Notes: generated from the letters alone by a model not told the origin. Counted from the stretch's first letter, positions 53,807 to 63,300 are shown. The stretch is 64,000 nucleotides of DNA from Oscillospiraceae bacterium (GCA_902779945.1 CACZDN010000002.1:62001-126000); one strand, 5' to 3'. Translations and numbers: made by a program.

Positions 53807-55009
53807 ATGGATCAGACGCTGAGCGTTACCGAGCTCAATCTATACATCAAAAATCTCCTGGAGAGTCAGCCCATGCTCGCGCATATCAGCGTCCGGGGCG
53901 AGCTTTCCAACTATAAAATATACCCCTCGGGTCATCACTATTTCACCCTCAAGGACAGCGAGAGCAGCATCAGGTGCGTGATGTTCAAATCCAGCGCCGA
54001 CAAGCTGCGCTTTCGCCCGGAAGACGGCATGGGCGTCACGGTGTACGGGCGCGTGTCCGTATATCCGCGCGACGGGGCGTATCAGCTCTACTGCGCGCAT
54101 ATCATGCCGGAGGGGATCGGAGACTTGCAGGTCGCTTTTCGCCAGCTCAAGGAAAAGCTGGAGGCGGAGGGTCTGTTCGACGAGTCGCACAAAAAGCCCC
54201 TGCCCCGCTTCCCGGGAAAAATCGCGATCGTCACCTCCTCCGCCGGAGCCGCAGTCCATGATATGATCCGCATCCTCGGCAAGCGCTGGCCGATGGCAAA
54301 GATTCTTCTGCTACCGGTCCGCGTCCAGGGAACGGAAGCTCCGGCCGAAATCGCCGGGGCGATTCGCTACGCCAATGAGTTTGACGTGGCCGACCTCATC
54401 ATCACTGGCCGCGGCGGCGGCTCGATCGAGGACCTGTGGGCTTTTAACGACGAGCGCGTGGCGCGTGCCATCTATGTCTCCCGCATCCCCGTCATCTCCG
54501 CCGTCGGGCATGAGCCTGACGTCACCATCTCCGATTACGTCGCGGACAGAAGGGCGTCCACTCCCTCCAATGCGGCCGAGATCGCGGTTCCGGACTGCCG
54601 GGAGATCGCGGACCTGCTGGACGCCTTTGATCTTCGTTCCTCCCAGGCGATGCGAAAAAGGATCACGGCGCTGTGGGACAGGCTGGACTTTTGCAGCACA
54701 AGGCGGGTGATTACCGCGCCGACCGCGGCATTCGATCTGAGGCGGCTTGAGGTCGACCGTATGCGCGAGCGCATGTCCGCCGCCGGGGAAAAGCAGGTAA
54801 GCCGCTGTCGTCAGCAGTTTGTGGCCCTGACCTCGGCTATGGAGGCGATGAGCCCGCTGCTGGTCCTGACGCGCGGCTACGCCATCGCAAGCAGCGAAGA
54901 AGGAGAATGCGTCCGCAGCGTTGCGCAGCTGCAGAAGGGAGACAGGCTCTCCCTGCGTCTGTGCGACGGGACGGCGCAGTGCCTTGTGGAAGATACGAAA
55001 AGGAGTTAA
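53807..55009 (+). CDS. xseA: Exodeoxyribonuclease VII large subunit
   Basis: 400-residue catalytic subunit: N-terminal OB-fold (~1-100, HISVRGELSNYKIYPSGH), catalytic core with IAIVTSSAGAAVHDMI (~141-156), ITGRGGGSIEDLWAFND (~197-213) and SAVGHEPDVTISDYVADRRA (~228-247), then a shortened coiled-coil C-terminus. It digests single-stranded DNA with the small subunit, encoded immediately downstream. Confidence 0.96.
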   Translation: MDQTLSVTELNLYIKNLLESQPMLAHISVRGELSNYKIYPSGHHYFTLKDSESSIRCVMFKSSADKLRFRPEDGMGVTVYGRVSVYPRDGAYQLYCAHIMPEGIGDLQVAFRQLKEKLEAEGLFDESHKKPLPRFPGKIAIVTSSAGAAVHDMIRILGKRWPMAKILLLPVRVQGTEAPAEIAGAIRYANEFDVADLIITGRGGGSIEDLWAFNDERVARAIYVSRIPVISAVGHEPDVTISDYVADRRASTPSNAAEIAVPDCREIADLLDAFDLRSSQAMRKRITALWDRLDFCSTRRVITAPTAAFDLRRLEVDRMRERMSAAGEKQVSRCRQQFVALTSAMEAMSPLLVLTRGYAIASSEEGECVRSVAQLQKGDRLSLRLCDGTAQCLVEDTKRS

Positions 55010-55011
55010 GC

Positions 55012-55263
55012 ATGGCAGGAAAGAAACAGACTTTGAGCTTTGAGGAGTCTCTGGGCCGCCTCGAGGAGATCGTGCGTCACCTCGAAAAGGGCGATCTCCC
55101 GCTCAACGATACGCTGAAGCTGTATGAGGAGGGGACCGGACTGATCGCCTCCTGCAGCAAAATGCTGGACGAGGCGGAGCAGAAGGTCGTAAAGCTGAAA
55201 AAAGGCCCGGACCGGAGCCCCATCGAGAGTGATTTTGAGGATGAGAACAGCCATGACGCCTGA
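55012..55263 (+). CDS. xseB: Exodeoxyribonuclease VII small subunit
   Basis: 83 residues with the family pattern SFEESLGRLEEIVRHLEKGD (~9-28) and LPLNDTLKLYEEGTGLI (~29-45). It starts 2 bases after the xseA stop with AAGGAG overlapping that stop and overlaps ispA at its end. Confidence 0.95.
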   Translation: MAGKKQTLSFEESLGRLEEIVRHLEKGDLPLNDTLKLYEEGTGLIASCSKMLDEAEQKVVKLKKGPDRSPIESDFEDENSHDA

Positions 55264-56122
55264 AGAATACAGACAGCTAATCAACAGTGCGCTGGAGGCC
55301 TGCTTCCGCGTCCCGGAAAACACGCCCTATGCAGGTCTGGCAGAGGCCATGCGCTACAGCCTCCTTGCGGGGGGCAAGCGCATCCGGCCGATTCTGGTCC
55401 TGGAGTTCTGCCGGATCGCGGGCGGCAATACGGAAGAAGCCTTGCCGGTCGCCTGCGCGGTGGAGATGCTGCACACCTACAGCCTCATTCACGATGATCT
55501 GCCCTGCATGGATAATGACGAGCTTCGCCGCGGCAAGCCGACAAACCATGTGGTCTACGGGGAATGCACCGCCACTCTCGCAGGGGATACCCTGCAGGCC
55601 GAGGCATTCGGGACGATTCTGCGTTCCGCTCTCCCCGCCGAACGAAAAGCCGCCTGCGCGGAGATCCTTGCCGGTGCGGTCGGCCTTGACGGCATGTGCT
55701 GCGGACAGTACCTGGACATGCTGTGGGAAGGCCGCAGACTCACCGAGCAGGAGCTTACCGAGATCAACAGCCGGAAAACCGGAGCGCTTCTGGCGGCGGC
55801 CTGCCAGATGGGCGTCGCCGCTGCCGGCGGCTCCGGGCGTATGCTCGACTGCGCCGGTCATTTCGGAGCGGCACTGGGCATGGCGTTTCAGATCCGGGAC
55901 GATATGCTGGATGTGACCGGCACGGCAGAGAGCTTCGGCAAGCCCATCGGCTCAGACGCGCAGGAGGGCAAGAACACCTATATGGTTCTGCTCGGTCCCG
56001 AGGGCTGTGAAAAGACTGTCAACGAGCTCACAACCGCTGCGAAAAGCATCCTGTCCGAAGCGTTTGAGGACACGGCATTTCTGTGCGCCCTCGCCGACGA
56101 GCTTGCGGTCAGAGAAAAATAA
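55253..56122 (+). CDS. ispA: Farnesyl diphosphate synthase (geranyltranstransferase)
   Basis: A 289-residue trans-prenyltransferase. The first Asp-rich motif is in LIHDDLPCMDNDELRRGKPT (~80-99) and the second is in FQIRDDMLDVTGT (~217-229); GGKRIRP (~43-49) binds IPP. It makes the C15 precursor for undecaprenyl phosphate and quinones. Start candidates are 55241 and 55253; spacing from GAGG favours 55253. dxs follows. Confidence 0.95.
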   Translation: MTPEEYRQLINSALEACFRVPENTPYAGLAEAMRYSLLAGGKRIRPILVLEFCRIAGGNTEEALPVACAVEMLHTYSLIHDDLPCMDNDELRRGKPTNHVVYGECTATLAGDTLQAEAFGTILRSALPAERKAACAEILAGAVGLDGMCCGQYLDMLWEGRRLTEQELTEINSRKTGALLAAACQMGVAAAGGSGRMLDCAGHFGAALGMAFQIRDDMLDVTGTAESFGKPIGSDAQEGKNTYMVLLGPEGCEKTVNELTTAAKSILSEAFEDTAFLCALADELAVREK

Positions 56123-56154
56123 AACCGTTCCGACGGGGTTTTCAGAGGAACATC

Positions 56155-58008
56155 TTGAGCATACTAGAGACGATAAACAGCTCTGCCGATATCAAGACAT
56201 TGAGCAGAGCCGAGCTGCATGAGCTGTGCGCCGAGCTGCGCCGCTTTGAGATTGAGAGCATCGCCAGAACAGGCGGTCATCTCGCTTCCAATCTCGGGGC
56301 GGTGGAGCTCACTGTTGCCATTCACAGGGTGTATGATACGTCGCGGGACAGACTCATCTTCGACGTCGGACACCAGAGCTATACACATAAGATCATCACC
56401 GGCAGGCAAGACGCCTTTCATACCCTGCGCCAGCGCGGCGGGATCTCCGGCTTTCCCAAGCCGAACGAGTCGGGGGACGACGCGTTTATCGCCGGTCACG
56501 CCTCCACCTCGGTCGCGGCGGCTCTCGGCATGGCAAGAGCGCGCACCCTGCAAAATGAAGACTACGACGTCGTGGCCGTGATCGGTGACGGCGCGCTCAC
56601 CGGAGGGCTTGCGTACGAGGGCCTGTGCAACGCCGCAGCGAGCGAGGAGCCCGTCGTGATCATCCTGAACGACAACAACATGTCGATCAGCGAGAACGTG
56701 GGCGGTATGGCGCGTATGCTGCAATTTCTGCGCATGAGGCCCGGCTACATCAACTTCAAGAAGTGGTTTCGCAGTGTCTCCTCCCATACGCAGCACATCT
56801 ACGAATTTGTCCACAGAACCAAGGAAAAGCTCAAATCCTGGATCCTGCCCAGCAACGTGTTCAGCGACATGGGACTGTACTACCTCGGCCCGGTGGACGG
56901 GCACGATGTTGAGAAACTCGAAAACGCCATACGCCTGGCGAAGGATCTGGAGAGACCGGTCCTGCTGCACGTCCTCACCCGAAAAGGGAAGGGCTGTCCC
57001 TATGCCGAAGCCCATCCGGACAAGTACCACGGCGTCGGTCCCTTTGACGCGGCGACGGGAGAGCTTGCTCCCGCGGGCACCTGCTTCTCGGACAAGGTCG
57101 GTGAATACCTCTGCCAGTACGCCGAGCATGACGCCCGCATCGTCGTAATCACGGCGGCCATGGCCGGCGGCACGGGGACCGAGTGCTTCGCCGCGAAGTT
57201 TCCGAAGCGCTTTTTTGACGTCGGCATCGCTGAGGGGAGCGCCGTCACCATGGCTGGCGCGATGGCAAAGCAGGGGCTTGTGCCGGTGTTCGCCGTTTAT
57301 TCCAGCTTCCTGCAGCGCAGTCTGGACATGATGATCCATGATGTCGCCCTGCTGAACCTGCATGTCGTCTTCTGCGTCGACCGCGCAGGTCTTGTCGGAA
57401 GCGACGGAGAGACCCACCAGGGCCTCTTTGATATCAGCTATCTCGGTTCCGTTCCCGGCATGACCGTGCTTGCGCCCGGCAGCTTTGACGAACTGCGTGA
57501 GATGATCGGCTATGCGCTCCACAGTGTCAGCGGGCCTGTTGCGGTGCGTTATCCGCGCGGCGGCGAGGGGCGGTATACGGACTGTCACATCTGCGCGGAA
57601 TCCGTTCTGCGCGAGGGCGGCGACATTACCGTCGTCTGCTGCGGCACCATGGTGAACGAAGCGCTGGACGCAGCCGACAAGCTTGCGGTACAGGGCATCT
57701 CGGCGGAAGTCGTCAAGCTCGGCATCCTCTTTCCGAACACGTATGAGCAGTGTCTCGCGTCTTTGAAAAAGACCGGGCGGCTTCTTGCGGTGGAGGAGGT
57801 CTGCGCCGCCGGCTGCATCGGCAGGCGCATTCTGGAGGCTTGCGCGGAGAGCGACCTGCATCTCAACGCGGTGAGTCTCCTGAATCTCGGCGACGGCATC
57901 ATCCCCCACGGCACGGTGCCTGAGCTGCGGCACGACTACGGAATCGACGCAGATGCCATCCTCCGCTGTGCGACAGAGCTCTGCGGCCGCGATATGGTGG
58001 AGTCATGA
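56155..58008 (+). CDS. dxs: 1-deoxy-D-xylulose-5-phosphate synthase
   Basis: First enzyme of the MEP pathway, thiamine-diphosphate dependent, 617 residues. ThDP motif GDGALTGGLAYEGLCNAA (~145-162) with NDNNMSIS (~173-180), the N-terminal GGHLASNLGAVELTVAIH (~38-55) and the transketolase pyrimidine domain (FDVGIAEGSAVTMAGAMA, ~358-375). The TTG start at 56155 follows AGAGGA; longer frames run into ispA. It overlaps tlyA (ATGA) and works with ispD/ispF at 15880-17068. Confidence 0.96.
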   Translation: MSILETINSSADIKTLSRAELHELCAELRRFEIESIARTGGHLASNLGAVELTVAIHRVYDTSRDRLIFDVGHQSYTHKIITGRQDAFHTLRQRGGISGFPKPNESGDDAFIAGHASTSVAAALGMARARTLQNEDYDVVAVIGDGALTGGLAYEGLCNAAASEEPVVIILNDNNMSISENVGGMARMLQFLRMRPGYINFKKWFRSVSSHTQHIYEFVHRTKEKLKSWILPSNVFSDMGLYYLGPVDGHDVEKLENAIRLAKDLERPVLLHVLTRKGKGCPYAEAHPDKYHGVGPFDAATGELAPAGTCFSDKVGEYLCQYAEHDARIVVITAAMAGGTGTECFAAKFPKRFFDVGIAEGSAVTMAGAMAKQGLVPVFAVYSSFLQRSLDMMIHDVALLNLHVVFCVDRAGLVGSDGETHQGLFDISYLGSVPGMTVLAPGSFDELREMIGYALHSVSGPVAVRYPRGGEGRYTDCHICAESVLREGGDITVVCCGTMVNEALDAADKLAVQGISAEVVKLGILFPNTYEQCLASLKKTGRLLAVEEVCAAGCIGRRILEACAESDLHLNAVSLLNLGDGIIPHGTVPELRHDYGIDADAILRCATELCGRDMVES

Positions 58009-58799
58009 AGAAAACAAGGCTGGATCAGCTCGTCTTTGAGCGCGGCCTCACCGAAAGCCGCGAGCGCGCGAAGACCACGATCATGAGCGGACTCGTATTT
58101 GTCAACGGCCAGCGGATGGACAAGCCCGGCACTGCCGTCGACCCAGAGGCGAAAATCGAGCTGCACGGCGAGGCGCTGCCGTTTGTGAGCCGGGGCGGCT
58201 TCAAGCTCGACAAGGCTTTGAAGGTATTCCCGGTCGATCCCGCGGGCAAGATCTGCCTGGACTGCGGCGCATCCACGGGCGGCTTTACAGACGTGCTTCT
58301 CCAGCACGAGGCAAAAAAGGTCTACGCCGTCGATGTCGGCTACGGGCAGCTCGCCTGGAAGCTGCGCACGGACGAGCGTGTCGTCAATCTTGAGCGTACC
58401 AATCTGCGCTACGTCACATCGGAGCAGATTCCGGAGCCTGTCGATCTGGCTGTGATGGACGTGTCGTTCATCTCCATCCGGCTCGTGATCCCGGCGGTGA
58501 AGGCGCTTTTAAAGCCGGACGCCGATTTCATCTGTCTCATCAAGCCGCAGTTTGAGGCGGGGCGCGAGGAAGTGGGGAAGAAGGGCGTCGTCCGGGACAG
58601 GGCCGTGCATGAGCGCGTGATCCGCGATATTCTGGATTTTGTTCCCGGCGTCGGCCTGTGCGCCGAGGGGCTCGATTATTCCCCGATCAAAGGCCCGGAG
58701 GGTAATATCGAATATCTCTGCCACCTGAAAAACCATGGGGGCGAACGAAGGGAGTTCGACGTCGCCGGGATCGTGTCGGCGTCCCATGAGAGCTTATAA
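58005..58799 (+). CDS. tlyA: TlyA-family rRNA methyltransferase
   Basis: 264 residues: an N-terminal S4 RNA-binding domain (~1-62, RLDQLVFERGLTESRERAKT) and an FtsJ-like SAM methyltransferase (~63-264) with LDCGASTGGFTDVLLQHEA (~85-103), AVDVGYGQL and VMDVSFISI (~150-158). The family 2'-O-methylates rRNA; the Bacillus counterpart yqxC sits at the same place after dxs. It overlaps the dxs stop. Confidence 0.93.
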   Translation: MKKTRLDQLVFERGLTESRERAKTTIMSGLVFVNGQRMDKPGTAVDPEAKIELHGEALPFVSRGGFKLDKALKVFPVDPAGKICLDCGASTGGFTDVLLQHEAKKVYAVDVGYGQLAWKLRTDERVVNLERTNLRYVTSEQIPEPVDLAVMDVSFISIRLVIPAVKALLKPDADFICLIKPQFEAGREEVGKKGVVRDRAVHERVIRDILDFVPGVGLCAEGLDYSPIKGPEGNIEYLCHLKNHGGERREFDVAGIVSASHESL

Positions 58800-58844
58800 T
58801 ACGTTCTGCCGAACGTTTGCGAAAAACCAACGCCGGAGGTGCTT

Positions 58845-59690
58845 ATGGTCGCAATCTGTCCCAATCCCTTTCGTGACAAGGCTTGCATTCTCAGCAGGCG
58901 GGTCGCTTCTCTATTAAACAGCAACGGCTTTGATACCTGCTTCTGTCCGATCTTCGCGGACGACGGGGACGCGGTCCTGCCGGATGATCTCACGTTCCGT
59001 CCGCTCTCCGAGGCGGCTCCGGACTGCTCCCTGATCGTTGTGATCGGGGGAGACGGGACCATCCTCCACGCGGCAAGACAGATCCATCCGCACGCTGTCC
59101 CGCTCATCGGCATCAACCTTGGCTCCAAGGGCTTCATGGCGAATCTGGAGCCGGAGGAATACGAGTACGTCCTGCGCGCGGCAAGAGGGGAGTACAGGCT
59201 CAGCCGCCGGATGAAGCTGGACGTGAGCCTCTATCGAAACGGCCTGGAAATCTGCCGCGACCAGGCGCTGAACGATGTGGTCATGCACGGCTACGGCGAC
59301 TGCATCAAAATCACCGCGCTCTGTAACGACAGCCGCATCACCGCCTTCTCGGGCGACGGGATCATCCTCTCTACCCCGACGGGCTCCACCGGCTATTCCA
59401 TGTCCGCCGGCGGACCTATCGTGGAGCCCGACGCGGAGGCCATCATCATCAGCCCCATCTGCGCGCACATGATGAGCTCGCGCAGCTTTGTTCTCGGCTC
59501 TGGCAATGTGATCACCGTCGAGATGGAAAAGCAGCATGACCGGCGCGCCTATCTCTCGGTAGACGGGACCTCGGTCATGGACCTCTCGGGCGGCGACAGG
59601 CTCGTCGTGCGCCGCTCGGAGAGCTTTACCCACATGGCAGACCTCGGACTCAGGAGCTTCTATGCGATAGCATTTGAAAAATTAAGGTAA
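58845..59690 (+). CDS. nadK: NAD kinase
   Basis: 281 residues converting NAD to NADP. The motifs GGDGTIL (~68-74), the NLGSKGFMANLEP block (~89-101), the NDVVMHG turn (~143-149) and the PTGSTGYSMSAGGPIVEP core (~177-194) are all present. ATG 58845 follows CGGAGG by 7 bases; GTG 58839 is less likely. It lies between tlyA and argR as often found in Clostridia. Confidence 0.95.
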   Translation: MVAICPNPFRDKACILSRRVASLLNSNGFDTCFCPIFADDGDAVLPDDLTFRPLSEAAPDCSLIVVIGGDGTILHAARQIHPHAVPLIGINLGSKGFMANLEPEEYEYVLRAARGEYRLSRRMKLDVSLYRNGLEICRDQALNDVVMHGYGDCIKITALCNDSRITAFSGDGIILSTPTGSTGYSMSAGGPIVEPDAEAIIISPICAHMMSSRSFVLGSGNVITVEMEKQHDRRAYLSVDGTSVMDLSGGDRLVVRRSESFTHMADLGLRSFYAIAFEKLR

Positions 59691-59705
59691 TATACAGGAG
59701 GACGC

Positions 59706-60158
59706 ATGATGAAACTCGGAAGACAGAGCGTTATCATGGAAATCATCAACGAAAGAGACATCGAGACCCAGAACCAGCTTATGGCAGCCCTGGCGGAGCG
59801 CGGCGTAAAGAGCACGCAGGCGACCCTTTCTAGAGATATCCGGGATATGCGGCTCGTCAAAGAGCTTGGACCAAAGGGCACTTATCGCTACGTGGCCGCC
59901 GTCAAGCAGGACACGCCGGATCTGGACCAGCGGCTCAAAAAAATCTTCAAGGAAAGCGTCGTCTCCTATGATCTCGCGCAGAATATTCTGGTGATCAAGA
60001 CGCTGCCGGGCCTGGCAAACGGGGCCTGCTCCGCGCTGGACGGCATGGAGATCGACGGTCTCGTCGGTACGCTCGCCGGCGACGATACCGCGTTTCTCGC
60101 CATGAAGGACAACACCAGCGCCATCAATCTGTACAAGGAAATCGACCAACTTTTTTGA
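59706..60158 (+). CDS. argR: Arginine repressor
   Basis: A 150-residue repressor with an N-terminal winged helix (~1-68; QATLSRDIRDMRLVKELG) and a C-terminal arginine-binding hexamerisation domain (~78-150; GLANGACSALDGMEIDGLVG, GDDTAF). It represses arginine biosynthesis and activates catabolism with arginine bound. GGAGG precedes tandem ATGs. In Bacillus its counterpart ahrC also precedes recN. Confidence 0.95.
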   Translation: MMKLGRQSVIMEIINERDIETQNQLMAALAERGVKSTQATLSRDIRDMRLVKELGPKGTYRYVAAVKQDTPDLDQRLKKIFKESVVSYDLAQNILVIKTLPGLANGACSALDGMEIDGLVGTLAGDDTAFLAMKDNTSAINLYKEIDQLF

Positions 60159-60176
60159 TCCTACAGGGGGCATAGT

Positions 60177-61871
60177 ATGCTCAACGAGCTCCATATCGAA
60201 AACATTGCCGTCATTGAGCGGGCTGACATCTCCTTCGGTCGGGGGCTGAACGTCCTGACCGGTGAGACCGGCGCGGGCAAGTCTATCGTGATTGATTCCA
60301 TCGGCGCGGTCCTCGGGGAGAGGGTCAGCCGGGAGCTTGTGCGCCGCGGCGCGGAGAAGGGCACGGTCACGGCAGCCTTTGACCTGGACGGCTGCGAGGA
60401 CTGGCTCCGGGAGAATGAGATCGAAGCTGAGGACGAGCTGATCATCCAGCGCCGCATCACGGCGGACGGAAAGAGCGGCTGCCGCGTCTGCGGGACGCCT
60501 GTCACCGCGGCCCAGCTCAAGGAGCTTGCCGCACTGCTGGTGGATATTCACGGGCAGAACGACGGCCGCCAGCTCATGGATGAGAGACGCCACCGCGAAT
60601 ATCTCGACCGCTTCGGCCTGAACGAGACAGAGCTGTCACCCTACCGGGAGGCCTACCGGCAGTACAGCGCGATCCGGAAGGAGCTCTCCTCGCTGGAGAT
60701 GGACGAGATCGAAAAGGAACGTCTCAGCGACAGCCTGCGTTATCAGATTGAGGAGCTGGAACGTGCGGAGCTGAAGGCCGGGGAGTACGACGCCCTCTGC
60801 GCAAGGCGCGACCTGCTGCGAAACGCCGAGAAGCTGAGTGAGGCACTTGACGCCGCGATCGCCATGCTCTCCGGCGAGGAGGACAGCGCACTCAGCCTGA
60901 CGCAGAACGCGGCCTACTACGTCGGAAAGGCAGCGGCCTACGCCCCGGAGCTGGAGAATACCTCCGGGACCCTGGAGTCTGCCGCGTTCAGCTTGGCCGA
61001 CGCTTCGGAATCCCTGCGCGACTTTCGGGAGAGCCTCGATTTCTCACCGGGGGAATACGACAGTCTCGAGACGCGCATCGCGGCGCTGAACAAGCTCCTG
61101 CGAAAATACGGGCGGGATGAGGACGCGCTGATCCCGTACCTCGACGAATGCCGCGAAAAGCTCGACAACATCCAGTACGCGGATGAGCGCAGCGAAAAGC
61201 TTAAAAAGCAGCTGGCCGAGGCGGCTGAAAAATGCCGCACAGAGGCTGACAGGCTGAGCAAGACGCGCCGGAAAGCCGCGAAAACGTTGGAGGAGCGCAT
61301 CAGCGGCGAGCTCAGGCAGCTCAACATGCCCTCCGTGCGCTTTCAGGTCTCCTTCTCCCCGATCGGAGGGGAGCCGGGCTTTGATATAAACGGCTGCGAC
61401 GAGATCCGCTTTCTCATGTCGGCCAACGCCGGGGAGGAGCCCGGCCGTATCAGCCGCATCGCTTCCGGCGGCGAGCTGAGCCGTATCATGCTGGCGATGA
61501 AAAACGTCTTTGCCGAGAACGATCCCGTCCAGACCATGGTGTTCGACGAGATCGATACCGGTGTCTCCGGCATTGCGGCCCAGAGAGTGGGGGAAAAGCT
61601 GTACTGCGTCTCTCTCGGCAGACAGGTCATGTGCGTTACCCATCTGCCGCAGATTGCCGCCATGGCCGACCAGCACTACCTGATCCGAAAGGAAGAGCGC
61701 GGCGGCAGGACCTATACGGACGTGCTGGCTCTCGACAGAGACGGCAGGCGGCATGAGCTTGCAAGACTCCACGGCGGCGACAACATCACCGACACCACAC
61801 TTCAAAGCGCGGAGGAGCAGCTGGAGTCGTGCGAGCATTTTAAACACGGCCTTTCACATACTTGCGTGTGA
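60177..61871 (+). CDS. recN: DNA repair protein RecN
   Basis: A 564-residue SMC-like repair ATPase. Walker A LTGETGAGKS (~26-35), two coiled-coil arms (~150-240 and ~300-375) and, at the C-terminus, signature SGGELSRIMLAMK (~431-443), Walker B TMVFDEIDTGVSG (~455-467). It works early in double-strand break repair. It starts 18 bases after argR with AGGGGG upstream. Confidence 0.96.
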   Translation: MLNELHIENIAVIERADISFGRGLNVLTGETGAGKSIVIDSIGAVLGERVSRELVRRGAEKGTVTAAFDLDGCEDWLRENEIEAEDELIIQRRITADGKSGCRVCGTPVTAAQLKELAALLVDIHGQNDGRQLMDERRHREYLDRFGLNETELSPYREAYRQYSAIRKELSSLEMDEIEKERLSDSLRYQIEELERAELKAGEYDALCARRDLLRNAEKLSEALDAAIAMLSGEEDSALSLTQNAAYYVGKAAAYAPELENTSGTLESAAFSLADASESLRDFRESLDFSPGEYDSLETRIAALNKLLRKYGRDEDALIPYLDECREKLDNIQYADERSEKLKKQLAEAAEKCRTEADRLSKTRRKAAKTLEERISGELRQLNMPSVRFQVSFSPIGGEPGFDINGCDEIRFLMSANAGEEPGRISRIASGGELSRIMLAMKNVFAENDPVQTMVFDEIDTGVSGIAAQRVGEKLYCVSLGRQVMCVTHLPQIAAMADQHYLIRKEERGGRTYTDVLALDRDGRRHELARLHGGDNITDTTLQSAEEQLESCEHFKHGLSHTCV

Positions 61872-61902
61872 TCAAGAAAATAACAATACAGGGAGAATGA
61901 AA

Positions 61903-63123
61903 ATGGGAATCTACGAAGAACTGGTCGCCCGCGGCCTGATCGCACAGGTCACGAACGAGGATGAGATCCGCGAGATGGTCAACAACGGCAAAGCGGTTTT
62001 CTACATCGGCTTTGACTGCACGGCAGACTCACTCCATGTCGGGCACTTCATGGCGCTGTGCCTGATGAAGCGCCTGCAGATGGCGGGCAACAAGCCCATC
62101 GCCCTCATCGGCGACGGGACCACGCTCATCGGCGACCCCTCCGGCCGCAGCGATATGCGCAAGATGTTGAGCCGGGAGGACATTCAGCATAACGCCGAGT
62201 GCTTCAAGCGCCAGATGGAGAAGTTCATCGACTTCTCCGACGGCAAGGCCCTCATGCTCTATAACTCGGAATGGCTGGTGCCGCTGAATTATATCGAGCT
62301 TCTGCGCGAGGTGGGCGCCTGCTTCTCCGTGAACAACATGCTCCGGGCCGAGTGCTACAAGCAGCGCATGGAGAAGGGCCTGAGCTTTTTGGAGTTCAAT
62401 TATATGATTATGCAGTCCTACGACTTTTACTACATGTTCCAGCATTACGGCTGCAACATGCAGTTTGGCGGCAACGACCAGTGGAGCAACATGCTCGGCG
62501 GCACGGAGCTGATCCGCAGAAAGCTCGGCAAAGATGCGCACGCCATGACCATCACGCTCCTGCTCAACTCCGAGGGCAAGAAGATGGGCAAGACCGCGTC
62601 CGGCGCGGTGTGGCTCGATCCCAACAAGACAAGCCCCTTCGAGTTCTATCAGTACTGGCGCAACGTCGGCGACGCGGATGTGCTCAAATGCATCCGTATG
62701 CTGACCTTCCTCCCGCTCGAACAGATCGACGAGATGGACAAATGGGAGGGCAGCGAACTCAACCGCGCCAAGGAGATTCTGGCCTTTGAGCTGACCAGGC
62801 TCGTCCACGGCGAGGAGGAGGCCAAAAAGGCGGAGGCGTCGGCCAAGGCGCTCTTCGGCGGCGGCGAGGGCGGCGACCTGCCCGCTTCGGAGCTGGGCGA
62901 GACCGATCTGATCGACGGAAAGCTCGACATCCTGAGCATTCTTGTCAAGAGCGGACTGTGCCCCTCCAAGTCCGACGCCCGCCGCAACGTCCAGCAGGGC
63001 GGCGTCACAGTCGACGACGTGAAGATTTCCGACATTGCGGCAAGCTACGACGCGGATACCCTGCGCAATGGCATCATTGTGCGCCGCGGCAAGAAGAGCT
63101 TCAGTAAGGTCGTTTTGAAATAA
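61903..63123 (+). CDS. tyrS: Tyrosyl-tRNA synthetase
   Basis: A 406-residue class I synthetase: HIGH-type motif HVGH (~45-48), KMSKS-type loop KKMGKTASGAVWLD (~225-238), and a C-terminal S4-like domain (~335-406) that binds tRNA(Tyr). The start at 61903 follows AGGGAG by 7 bases; earlier frames read recN. No T-box leader is visible. In Bacillus recN is followed by spoIVB-spo0A; tyrS replaces them here. The TAA stop lies in the ATAA direct repeat of the downstream mobile element. Confidence 0.96.
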   Translation: MGIYEELVARGLIAQVTNEDEIREMVNNGKAVFYIGFDCTADSLHVGHFMALCLMKRLQMAGNKPIALIGDGTTLIGDPSGRSDMRKMLSREDIQHNAECFKRQMEKFIDFSDGKALMLYNSEWLVPLNYIELLREVGACFSVNNMLRAECYKQRMEKGLSFLEFNYMIMQSYDFYYMFQHYGCNMQFGGNDQWSNMLGGTELIRRKLGKDAHAMTITLLLNSEGKKMGKTASGAVWLDPNKTSPFEFYQYWRNVGDADVLKCIRMLTFLPLEQIDEMDKWEGSELNRAKEILAFELTRLVHGEEEAKKAEASAKALFGGGEGGDLPASELGETDLIDGKLDILSILVKSGLCPSKSDARRNVQQGGVTVDDVKISDIAASYDADTLRNGIIVRRGKKSFSKVVLK

Positions 63124-63286
63124 GGCAGCACCGCATAATTCGGCGAGAGCGAATCCCGAGAAAAATTGGGTTCTGATGAAGGCAATTTTTCGCATGAATA
63201 CTTTGTATATTGCAAGAAAAAATGACAAAATCAGGGCACAATTTTTCCGGGAGGCGCCGATGGCGCATTGTGCGGTGTTGCCATAA
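63120..63286 (-). repeat. MITE-like repeat, copy 5 (159 bp plus ATAA direct repeats)
   Basis: Element body 63124-63282, oriented like copy 4. It begins GGCAGCACCGCATAATTCGG and ends CATTGTGCGGTGTTGCC, the best-preserved pair of terminal inverted repeats. ATAA lies on both sides (63120-63123 and 63283-63286); the left one contains the tyrS stop codon. Confidence 0.92.
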
Positions 63287-63300
63287 GCGATACCACGGAT

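Noticed and set aside
61872-61902. T-box leader for tyrS
   Set aside because: Only about 30 bases separate recN and tyrS, too short for a T-box.
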